This document shows positions 41,744 to 48,701 of a DNA stretch of 60,840 bases, one piece after another. The position numbers and the translations under genes were made by a program. The notes beneath the pieces were generated by a model. That model had not been told where the DNA came from. It was given only the letters and a program-made list of their open reading frames with translations, and searched no databases. Source of the DNA: SAR202 cluster bacterium (GTDB lineage: Bacteria; Chloroflexota; Dehalococcoidia; Lucifugimonadales; UBA3495); contig VGZV01000010.1 in assembly GCA_016872385.1 (NCBI GenBank), positions 1 to 60,840 of the forward strand, in the 5' to 3' direction. Positions within the stretch are counted from its first letter, which is position 1, and every line of letters begins with the position of its first letter.

Positions 41744-42490
41744 GTGAGCAGCGATGCAGTAACTGCAAGAATATCCCCGGCCAAGCCCCTAGGCCAGACA
41801 ACCCGCTGGCTGGGACTGCTGGCCCTAGTCCTGACGCTGGCAGATCTATACTTGATATTCCTGGTGGCCCCTGCCGACGCGGTGCTGGGACAGGTGCAGC
41901 GAATCTTCTACATCCACGTGCCCATGGCGGTGCTGTCCTTTCTGGCGTTTTTCCTGGTGTTTGTGGGCAGTCTGGTATTCCTGATGAGGCGCACTCCCCG
42001 GTGGGACCGCTTGGCTCACGCCGCCACCGAGATAGGCGTGGTACTGGTGACGCTGGCCCTATTAACAGGCATCATCTGGGCCAGGCCGGTGTGGGGCGTG
42101 TGGTGGACCTGGGAGCCGCGGCTGACCACCACCCTGATTCTCTGGCTGATTTACGTGGCCTGCCTGATGGTGCGGGCCTACGCTCCCAGCCGCTCCAGGG
42201 GGGCCGTCTATGCTGCCGTGGTGGGCATCATCGGCTTTGCGGACGTGCCTATCGTGTACTATTCGGTGCAGTGGTGGCGGTCCATCCATCCTGCGCCCGT
42301 CGTCGGCCCCCTGGCCGAAGCCGGGGCGCTGGAGCCAATCATGCTGGCGATATTTCTCTTCTCGCTGGCCGCATTCCTGGTCGTGTTCCTATACTTGTTG
42401 CTCCAGCGCATCGCCGTGCGCCGACTGGAAGACCAGGCGGCCGGGGTCCGGCTGGCCAGCGGCGGTCAGGCCAGCCCTGGCGCGCCGTGA
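41744..42490 (+). CDS. ccmC: haem-handling protein CcmC
   Basis: 248 residues from GTG 41744, six helices. The tryptophan-rich haem-binding motif is GVWWTWEPRLTTTLILWLIY, with Glu where many relatives have Asp. The flanking His ligands are in FYIHVPMAVLSF and the segment WWRSIHPAP. CcmC loads haem onto CcmE at the outer membrane face. It sits between ccmB and the small ccmD gene. Confidence 0.88.
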   Translation: MSSDAVTARISPAKPLGQTTRWLGLLALVLTLADLYLIFLVAPADAVLGQVQRIFYIHVPMAVLSFLAFFLVFVGSLVFLMRRTPRWDRLAHAATEIGVVLVTLALLTGIIWARPVWGVWWTWEPRLTTTLILWLIYVACLMVRAYAPSRSRGAVYAAVVGIIGFADVPIVYYSVQWWRSIHPAPVVGPLAEAGALEPIMLAIFLFSLAAFLVVFLYLLLQRIAVRRLEDQAAGVRLASGGQASPGAP

Positions 42491-42493
42491 GGG

Positions 42494-42688
42494 ATGCCAT
42501 ACATGGACTTCACACTGTTACAGTCGCAAGCGGCTCCTGAAAACATGCCCTATCTGGCGGCGGCCTTTGTGCTCACCGGGGCGGTGCTGTTGGGCTACGC
42601 ACTTTTTATGGCCTGGCGGGCCAACTCCCTGGCCAGGGAAATTAGAGCTTCATCCCCATCCACGGAGCTTCCCCGCAGTAGGGAGTAG
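42494..42688 (+). CDS. ccmD: CcmD-like small membrane protein
   Basis: 64 residues with one central membrane helix (YLAAAFVLTGAVLLGYALFMAWRA) and a basic cytoplasmic tail. CcmD is poorly conserved but always short, single-helix and next to ccmC; it aids release of holo-CcmE. It starts three bases after the ccmC stop. Assignment rests mostly on size, topology and position. Confidence 0.72.
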   Translation: MPYMDFTLLQSQAAPENMPYLAAAFVLTGAVLLGYALFMAWRANSLAREIRASSPSTELPRSRE

Positions 42689-42752
42689 TGCGCCGGTCTG
42701 CTGTAGCAGAAAGACGGAGTTCCAATCATCACACCGGCGAAGCCGTAATTTG

Positions 42753-42896
42753 GGTAGTGGTTCAGTTTGCGGTGGCGGCAGAAAAGAGGTCTATCCGTTG
42801 CACCAGCAAAAGCCGGTGCCCAGATACAGAATACACTTGTTCTCCACTGGATTCCGGCCCGTGCCGGAATGGCATGAGGCCGGTTAAGCCAGTACC
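42753..42896. mobile_element. MITE-like 145-bp element, copy A (partly degenerate right end)
   Basis: It starts GGTAGTGGTTCAGTTTGCGG and shares its internal order with the copy at 53449-53593, including ACTGGATTCCGGC-GCCGGAATG. The right end has drifted to CCAGTACC. It encodes no protein. It lies between ccmD and ccmE, immediately before copy B in opposite orientation. Confidence 0.7.
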
Positions 42897-42904
42897 CAGC
42901 GAAG

Positions 42905-43049
42905 GGTAGTGGGTCAATTTGGCCCTCGTCGTTCCGGCGTAAGCCGGAACCCAGCGGTGCGTCTTAGCCATGCCCATGTCTGGACACCGGCCTTCGCCGG
43001 TGTGACGAGCAGCGTTCTCCTTTACTGCACAACAAAATGACCCACTACC
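42905..43049. mobile_element. MITE-like 145-bp element, copy B, intact with target duplication
   Basis: The left end GGTAGTGGGTCAATTTG mirrors the right end CAAAATGACCCACTACC as a terminal inverted repeat of about 17 bp. It is flanked by the perfect 8-bp direct repeat CAGCGAAG (42897-42904 and 43050-43057). Inside are two smaller palindromes (GTTCCGGC/GCCGGAAC; CACCGGC/GCCGGTG). Non-coding. It splits the ccm operon upstream of ccmE. Confidence 0.82.
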
Positions 43050-43165
43050 CAGCGAAGCCGTAATTTGGCAGGCCAACCCGGTGATGGTATCATGGCTGTA
43101 AGGGTTGGAGTGCATCTCCTGGGTGCAGCCCCGCACAATCTCTGATACGTAGCTGGAGGATACCC

Positions 43166-43651
43166 TTGGCAGGCACTGACCTGGGTCCGGGACCGATCCC
43201 CGGCCCATTCAAGGAAAGCTCCGGGGGCGGACGCCGCTGGCGCTTTATTATCCTGGGCGCAGTGGTGGCCCTGGCGGTGGCCTATATGGCCTACGCAGCC
43301 TTTCCCGGCAACACCCGCTACTTCTTGACGGTGAGCGAGTTCTTGGAGCAGCCCAACTACCAAACTGGGCAACCTGTGCGCGTTTCTGGCAAGCTGGTGG
43401 ACGGCAGCTTCCAACGCCAGGGCGACACCACCACCGCCCAGTTCCAACTGGTGGACAAGACCGCTGGCTCGGCGGGAGGATACTTGCATGCCACCTATAC
43501 CGGCGTGGTGCCTGACCTGTTCTTCAATCCCCACTCGGAGATTATCCTGGAAGGCCGGTACGGGGCAGACCACCGTTTCCAGACCGACAACATTCTGGTG
43601 AAGTGCCCCTCCAAGTACCAGGCGCTGGAAGAGGCTCAGAACCAGGGCTAG
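43166..43651 (+). CDS. ccmE: cytochrome c maturation protein CcmE, Cys-type
   Basis: 161 residues, GTG/TTG-type start region after GCTGGAGGAT. One membrane anchor (FIILGAVVALAVAYMAYAAF) is followed by the OB-fold. The haem-chaperone motif reads ILVKCPSKYQ, so Cys replaces the covalent haem-binding His of the E. coli H-x-x-x-Y form, keeping the Tyr (C-x-x-x-Y). Such Cys-type CcmE is known from archaea and some deltaproteobacteria and anaerobes. It is separated from ccmABCD by the two inserted elements, so it may depend on its own promoter. No ccmF, ccmG or ccmH follows. Confidence 0.85.
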   Translation: MAGTDLGPGPIPGPFKESSGGGRRWRFIILGAVVALAVAYMAYAAFPGNTRYFLTVSEFLEQPNYQTGQPVRVSGKLVDGSFQRQGDTTTAQFQLVDKTAGSAGGYLHATYTGVVPDLFFNPHSEIILEGRYGADHRFQTDNILVKCPSKYQALEEAQNQG

Positions 43652-43671
43652 AAATACCTGAGGGGATCAAC

Positions 43672-44562
43672 GTGGTGATGGACAAAAAAGAACTCGGCGA
43701 TATCCGCCGCATATCCGGCATTTGGCAAAGCCAGCCAACCCTGGAAGGGGCGGGCGTTCACCTGCGCCGGGCCTTCGGATTCCAGGAAGTGCCCCGGCTG
43801 GACCCTTTCCTGCTGCTGGATGACTTCCGGTCAGAAAATCCGGAGGAATTCCGCATGGGCTTTCCCTGGCACCCTCACCGGGGCATTGAAACCATTACCT
43901 ACATGCTGGATGGCGAGGTGGAGCATGGAGACAGCCTGGGCAACGGTGGGCTGATTGCACCGGGGGATGTGCAGTGGATGACCGCAGGCAGCGGCATTAT
44001 CCACCAGGAGATGCCCAGGGGCGACCGCCGGGGCCGCATGGGGGGCTTTCAGCTCTGGGCTAACCTGCCCGCCGCCCACAAGATGATGGAGCCGCGCTAC
44101 CGGGAAGTGAAGCAGGCTACCATCCCGGTGGTCAAGACGCCCGAGGGCGCAGTGGTGCGGATCATTGCCGGGGAAGTGGCGGGGGTGCGCGGCCCGGTGC
44201 AGGAGATAGTCACCGAGCCCCAGTACCTGGACGTATCCCTGGCGTCGGGCCAGTCTTTCGCCCACGCGGTTAATCCGGAACACACGGTTTTTGCCTACGT
44301 GGTGGAAGGTGCGGGCTACTTTGACCAAGCTCAGGCCAATCAGCCCGGCAAGCCAGTCGGCGAGGCCAGCCTGGTGGTGTACGGTCCCGGTCATTCAGTG
44401 GCCGTGGCCGACGACCGGAAGCCGGTGCGCTTTCTGCTGGTCTCCGGCAAGCCGCTGCGCGAGCCGGTGGCCTGGCGCGGCCCGGTGGTGATGAACACCA
44501 GGGAGGAACTGGTTACGGCCTTCCGGGAATACCAGCAAGGGACGTTCCTAAAGCACGCCTGA
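43672..44562 (+). CDS. pirin family protein
   Basis: About 296 residues (GTG 43672 is best spaced from GAGGGGA; ATG 43678 is possible). The bicupin fold shows the metal motif FPWHPHRGIETITYMLDGEVEHGDSLGN (two His) and WMTAGSGIIHQEMP (His, Glu). The C-terminal pirin domain has AYVVEGAGYFD. Relatives oxidise quercetin or have regulatory roles; function here is unassigned. It starts shortly after ccmE and shares a bidirectional terminator with korB. Confidence 0.88.
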   Translation: MVMDKKELGDIRRISGIWQSQPTLEGAGVHLRRAFGFQEVPRLDPFLLLDDFRSENPEEFRMGFPWHPHRGIETITYMLDGEVEHGDSLGNGGLIAPGDVQWMTAGSGIIHQEMPRGDRRGRMGGFQLWANLPAAHKMMEPRYREVKQATIPVVKTPEGAVVRIIAGEVAGVRGPVQEIVTEPQYLDVSLASGQSFAHAVNPEHTVFAYVVEGAGYFDQAQANQPGKPVGEASLVVYGPGHSVAVADDRKPVRFLLVSGKPLREPVAWRGPVVMNTREELVTAFREYQQGTFLKHA

Positions 44563-44578
44563 AAAATTTACTCGGCTT

Positions 44579-44622
44579 AAAAAAGAAGGCTCCCCGCAAC
44601 CAACAGGGAGCCTTCTTTTTTG
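44579..44622. terminator. bidirectional rho-independent terminator
   Basis: AAAAAGAAGGCTCCC pairs with GGGAGCCTTCTTTTTT around a 10-base loop. A runs on one side and T runs on the other serve both the pirin gene and the convergent korB. Confidence 0.88.
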
Positions 44623-44645
44623 CTTTACCTTAAGAGCCGGGCGCT

Positions 44646-45512
44646 TTAGAACTGGAAGGAGTCCACCAGTTCCGACACACTCCGCTCTTTGACCCGGCCC
44701 CACTGCTGCTCCACCCGTTGCTGCAAAGTAGGCCGGCTGGCATCTTTATAAATCACGCCCACCGGCACGCCAGGCCGCTGCAAAAGCTCGTAAGCCGCCG
44801 CCTTGCTGGAGGCATCGTGGTCCTCCGGCACTTCGTAAAGGGCCGGTTCGATGCCTTTCTTGGCGTTGCCCTTGAGGAACTCGAAGGTGTCATTGTAGCT
44901 GGTGCATGGCGACTGCACCTGGATGATGGCGAAGCCCTCGTGCTCCATACCTTCTGTAATCAAGGCCGCCAACTGCCTGGGCTGGCCAGAAAAGCCCGAA
45001 GCGATGAAGGACACGCCCTGGGTGAGATAAAGCTCCAGCGGATTCACCGAAGCCTCAATCTTGCCGTAGGGAGTAGAACTGGTGACCACACCCAGTTTGC
45101 TGGTGGGGGAACTCTGCCCCTTGGTCAAACCATACACCCCGTTGTCCATAACCACGGCGCAAACGTCCAGGTTGCGGGCGGCCTGGGGGCCAATATGCTC
45201 GCCGCCGATGCTAAGAAAGTCGCCGTCGCCCGCCACCACCACTACGTTCAATTCCGGGCTAGACATCTTCACGCCCATAGCTACCGGCAGGGTACGCCCG
45301 TGGATGCCGTGGAACCCGTAGGGCTGCGGCCCTTCTATCAGGTGGACCAGGTTGCCAGAGCAGCCAATGCCCGCCACCACTACGTTGTTCTCCATGGGCT
45401 GGCCAGTGCGCTCCATGCGGTCAATCAAGGCAAACTCCAGAGCGCGGCGCACGCCAAAGTCACCGCACCCTGGGCACCATTTGAAATCGTATTCTGGATT
45501 CTTCTTGCTCAT
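44646..45512 (-). CDS. korB: 2-oxoacid:ferredoxin oxidoreductase, beta subunit
   Basis: 288 residues of the thiamine-diphosphate-binding subunit. The N-terminal KWCPGCGDFGVRRAL supplies Cys ligands of the 4Fe-4S cluster. The ThDP/Mg motif is VVVAGDGDFLSIGGEHI ... AVVMDNGVYGLTKGQSSPTS (GDG through N). The enzyme interconverts 2-oxoglutarate (or another 2-oxoacid) and acyl-CoA with ferredoxin. The alpha-subunit gene overlaps by four bases. Assignment as Kor rather than Por or Vor is by overall resemblance. Confidence 0.9.
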   Translation of the reverse strand: MSKKNPEYDFKWCPGCGDFGVRRALEFALIDRMERTGQPMENNVVVAGIGCSGNLVHLIEGPQPYGFHGIHGRTLPVAMGVKMSSPELNVVVVAGDGDFLSIGGEHIGPQAARNLDVCAVVMDNGVYGLTKGQSSPTSKLGVVTSSTPYGKIEASVNPLELYLTQGVSFIASGFSGQPRQLAALITEGMEHEGFAIIQVQSPCTSYNDTFEFLKGNAKKGIEPALYEVPEDHDASSKAAAYELLQRPGVPVGVIYKDASRPTLQQRVEQQWGRVKERSVSELVDSFQF

Positions 45513-47224
45513 GCCCTGACCATCTCCTTCCGATGGGCTTGCACTTTTTCGCCAATGCGTTCCACCAGGTCGCTAACCCGGAAGGGCAAGCCGGTGTACT
45601 GGGTAATGGCCTCCGCCTTTACGCCCAGGGAACGCAAGATGCCAGCAAACTGGCCCTGATAGTTCAACTCAGGCACAATGACCAGATCCTTCTTTTGCAG
45701 TTCCTCCAACATCTTGGGGGGCAGCGGGTTAAGGAACATGGTGTAGTACCAGCTTATGGGCAGCCCCTGCTGGCGCAGCGCCTGGTAGGCTTCCCACACC
45801 GGCCCCTTGGAGCCGCCCCAGGGCACCACGGCAATCCGCGCACCGGGGTTGTCCCGTTCAAAAACGTTTTCCTTCAGCAACTCCAGCTTGCTGAAGCGGC
45901 GCTCCGTCATCTGGACGTGGCGGCTGGGCAGGTGGGTAGTATCGCCAATCTCGTCATGCTCGCTGCCGTTGGCCACGTAAGCGCCGGGCGAACCGGGAAT
46001 GGGCATGGGCGACAGTTCAAAGCCGTTGTAGCGCAGGTAGCCATTGTTGCCCTGGTAAGTCACCCGGGATTCCACGTTCACCTTGGACAGGTCCGGGCGG
46101 GGAATGTTCTGCACCCGCTCTGCCAGGGCCATCTCGGTCATCAGGATCACCGGCCCTTGGTACCGCTCCGCCCAGTTAAAGGCCATGACCGCGCCATAGA
46201 AGCACTCTTCCACTGTGCCCACAGCGATGATGGGCAGGCGGACGTCGCCATGGGCCGGAAACATGCAGGTCATCAAGTCCGACTGCTCGGTCTTGGTGGG
46301 TAGTCCGGTGGCCGGGCCGCCGCGCTGAACGTCCACGACCACCAACGGAATCTCTGCCATCCAGGCCAAACCCAGGCCCTCGCTCATCAGCGAAAACCCC
46401 GGCCCAGCGGTGGCGGTCATGGACTTCTTGCCAGCGTAGCCCGCACCCAGGATGGTGGTAATGGACTCAATCTCCGAGCTGACCTGGTAAACAAACTTGC
46501 CCGGCCCCACCAGGTTGCGCTCCATGAACAGCAGTATGGTAGTGGCAGGGGAAATAGGGTAGCCTGCGTAAAATTGCACGCCCGCAGCCAACGCGCCCAG
46601 AGATATGGCCTCATTGCCCTTCAGCATAATTTGCTGGTACTCCGGCATCTGGGGCGGGGCCAATTCTCCCAAAACAAACCCGCTGGTTGCAGCGTGCTCC
46701 CGCCCCAGCTTAAGGGCCTTAATGTTGGAACCGACAATCTCTTCATCCCCAGTGCGGCCGCGGCTGAACCGCTTGGTGACAAACTGGTCCAGATACTGCT
46801 GGGGCATATTGACCAGGTGGGCCAACGCTCCCATGACAATCATGTTGGCGGCGCGGGCGTTGCCCGTGGAGCGGGCCAGTTCGTCTATCGGCACCCCGAA
46901 GCTGTGACCATCCCCCTCCAACTGAAAATCGTTGGAGTTAAATATGATAACCCCGCCGTCCCGCACATCAGACTTGTGGGTGTCATAAGCTTCCCGGTTG
47001 AACGCCACCAGCGCGTCTACCGCATCGCCAGCACTAAGTATGGGCGCAACGGCGATTCGCGCCTGAGTCCAGGTGGGCCCGCCCAATATCTGGGAAGGGA
47101 AAGTGGCGTAGGTAAGGGCATGATAGCCCACTTGGGTGGAAGCTTGGGCCAAGCCCTCTGCCGAGGTGACCACTCCCTGGCCGCCTTCTCCGGCAAACCT
47201 AACCACAAAGTCGCGCATCTGCAT
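45509..47224 (-). CDS. korA: 2-oxoacid:ferredoxin oxidoreductase, fused gamma-alpha subunit
   Basis: 571 residues. Residues 1-190 are the gamma domain (FAGEGGQGVVTSAEGLAQA; FPSQILGGPTWTQARI). Residues ~200-571 are the alpha domain (GNEAISLGALAAGVQFYAGYPISPAT, KSMTATAGPGFSLMSEGLGLAWMAEIPLVVVDVQRGGPATGLPTKTEQSDL), the pyrimidine-binding side with the conserved TGLPT. The fusion is the typical two-gene KorAB form. No ferredoxin-like delta subunit is present. It heads the korAB operon, divergent from dprA across 367 bp. Confidence 0.92.
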   Translation of the reverse strand: MQMRDFVVRFAGEGGQGVVTSAEGLAQASTQVGYHALTYATFPSQILGGPTWTQARIAVAPILSAGDAVDALVAFNREAYDTHKSDVRDGGVIIFNSNDFQLEGDGHSFGVPIDELARSTGNARAANMIVMGALAHLVNMPQQYLDQFVTKRFSRGRTGDEEIVGSNIKALKLGREHAATSGFVLGELAPPQMPEYQQIMLKGNEAISLGALAAGVQFYAGYPISPATTILLFMERNLVGPGKFVYQVSSEIESITTILGAGYAGKKSMTATAGPGFSLMSEGLGLAWMAEIPLVVVDVQRGGPATGLPTKTEQSDLMTCMFPAHGDVRLPIIAVGTVEECFYGAVMAFNWAERYQGPVILMTEMALAERVQNIPRPDLSKVNVESRVTYQGNNGYLRYNGFELSPMPIPGSPGAYVANGSEHDEIGDTTHLPSRHVQMTERRFSKLELLKENVFERDNPGARIAVVPWGGSKGPVWEAYQALRQQGLPISWYYTMFLNPLPPKMLEELQKKDLVIVPELNYQGQFAGILRSLGVKAEAITQYTGLPFRVSDLVERIGEKVQAHRKEMVRA

Positions 47225-47555
47225 GGTTCTGAAGTCCTCCGGATTACTGCTCAGAAGGTCGCGGCGGCACCTGACGGCCAGGAATGGGCCTGGGCAGCGC
47301 CATTAGTGAAGGAAAGCACAAAGTTGGAAGAGGCCAGGGGTTTGGGGATTCCACGACCTTTGGCGCTTGGAATGAATTACTGCTCTGCCCCATTGTCCAC
47401 GGTGGCGCAAACTAACTGCTGTGATAATCTGGTGATGGAAATAGCGGGCGTCTTGCCAGCTATGAAATCGTACTGTGACCCAACGGCTTGAATATAGCAT
47501 CGGCCCACCCTATTGTCAATGTAAACTACCGGCGAAACCAACGGAAGTCGTAGCG
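47225..47555. other. divergent spacer between korA and dprA
   Basis: No gene seen. A short string GTGAAACTACCGGCG-like patch and direct AGTTGG motifs have no clear meaning. The dprA promoter lies at its right end; no obvious promoter for korA was picked out. Confidence 0.35.
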
Positions 47556-47584
47556 TTGTTCGGCCAGTAGGGCTATGCTAGAAT
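47556..47584 (+). promoter_or_regulatory. dprA promoter placing the start of transcription at the AUG
   Basis: TTGTTC (47556-47561), 17-base spacer, TAGAAT (47579-47584), then seven bases to ATG 47592. Transcription would begin at or next to the start codon, so the mRNA would be leaderless. No ribosome site precedes the ATG (only CCAAAAC). Confidence 0.55.
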
Positions 47585-47591
47585 CCAAAAC

Positions 47592-48701
47592 ATGGATGAT
47601 ATTAAATACTGGGCCGCGCTAAACCGTGTCCCCCAACTGGGCACGGTGCGCTTCCGCAAGCTGGAGGCCAGCTTTGGGTCCCTAGAGCACGCCTGGCGGG
47701 CGAGCATCGGTGCGCTCAAAGCCGCCGGGCTGGAAGACAAAGTGGCCCAAGCGGTGGCGGCGGCGCAGCAGGAACTTTCCCCGAGTGCGGAAATGGAGCG
47801 GCTGGAACGTGCGGGAGTCGGAGTCGTAAACTGGCACAGTCAGGACTATCCTCCGCGGCTCAAGGAGATTCCTGACCCGCCGCCGGTCCTATATTTTCAG
47901 GGCAGCCTGCGCCCTTCGGATGAACGCTCGGTAGCGGTGGTGGGCACCCGCAACCCCACGGCCTACGGGCGGGAAGCGGCGGCCATCCTCACCGGCGGCC
48001 TGGCCAGGTCCGGACTGACCATTGTCAGCGGCCTGGCGCTGGGCATTGACGGCGTGGCCCACCGGGCAGCTTTGGAGCACGGCGCCAGGACCATTGCAGT
48101 AGTAGCCAATGGCCTGGACATTGTGTATCCAAAGGAACATGCCCGCCTGGCCCAGCAAGCGCGGGAACAGGGGGCCGTTATCAGTGAGCACCCCCTGGGC
48201 GTAAGGCCGGATGCCCGCAGCTTTCCCCGGCGCAACCGCTTGATTAGCGGCATCAGCCTGGGTACGCTGGTTATTGAAGCAGGAGAAGGCAGCGGCGCTT
48301 TGTGGACGGTGCGCCACGCCTTGGAACAAGACCGGGAGGTATTTTGCGTGCCGGGCAGCATATTCTCGCCCGCCAGCCTGATGACCAACCGATTAATTCA
48401 AGAGGGGGCCAAGCTGGTGTCCAATTACACCGACGTGCTGGAAGAACTGAACCTTACCACCGTGGCCAGACAGCTGCCCATGACCCTGCCCCAGAACGTG
48501 CCGGACGATGCTGCCGGACTTCTGCTGGCGCAGTTGGACCACGAACCAATGCATATTGATGACATCCTTCGGCGGACCAGCCTGCCTATCACTACAGTGA
48601 GCAGCACTCTGACACTGATGGAGCTTCAAGGGAGAGTCAAGCAAGTGGGTTGTATGCACTATATTAAAGTTCGCGAACCGGCGGCAGCCTATGGCAACTA
48701 G
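47592..48701 (+). CDS. dprA: DNA-processing protein DprA
   Basis: 369 residues. An N-terminal SAM/helix-hairpin region (~1-80) is followed by the Rossmann DprA core: SVAVVGTRNPTAYGREAAAILTGGLARSGLTIVSGLALGIDGVAHRAALEHGARTIAV, then SEHPLGVRPDARSFPRRNRLISGIS and GSGALWTVRHALEQDREVFCVPG. A C-terminal winged domain completes it. DprA loads RecA onto incoming single-stranded DNA. The 3' end overlaps topA by 11 bases; dprA-topA-xerC is a common arrangement. Confidence 0.93.
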   Translation: MDDIKYWAALNRVPQLGTVRFRKLEASFGSLEHAWRASIGALKAAGLEDKVAQAVAAAQQELSPSAEMERLERAGVGVVNWHSQDYPPRLKEIPDPPPVLYFQGSLRPSDERSVAVVGTRNPTAYGREAAAILTGGLARSGLTIVSGLALGIDGVAHRAALEHGARTIAVVANGLDIVYPKEHARLAQQAREQGAVISEHPLGVRPDARSFPRRNRLISGISLGTLVIEAGEGSGALWTVRHALEQDREVFCVPGSIFSPASLMTNRLIQEGAKLVSNYTDVLEELNLTTVARQLPMTLPQNVPDDAAGLLLAQLDHEPMHIDDILRRTSLPITTVSSTLTLMELQGRVKQVGCMHYIKVREPAAAYGN

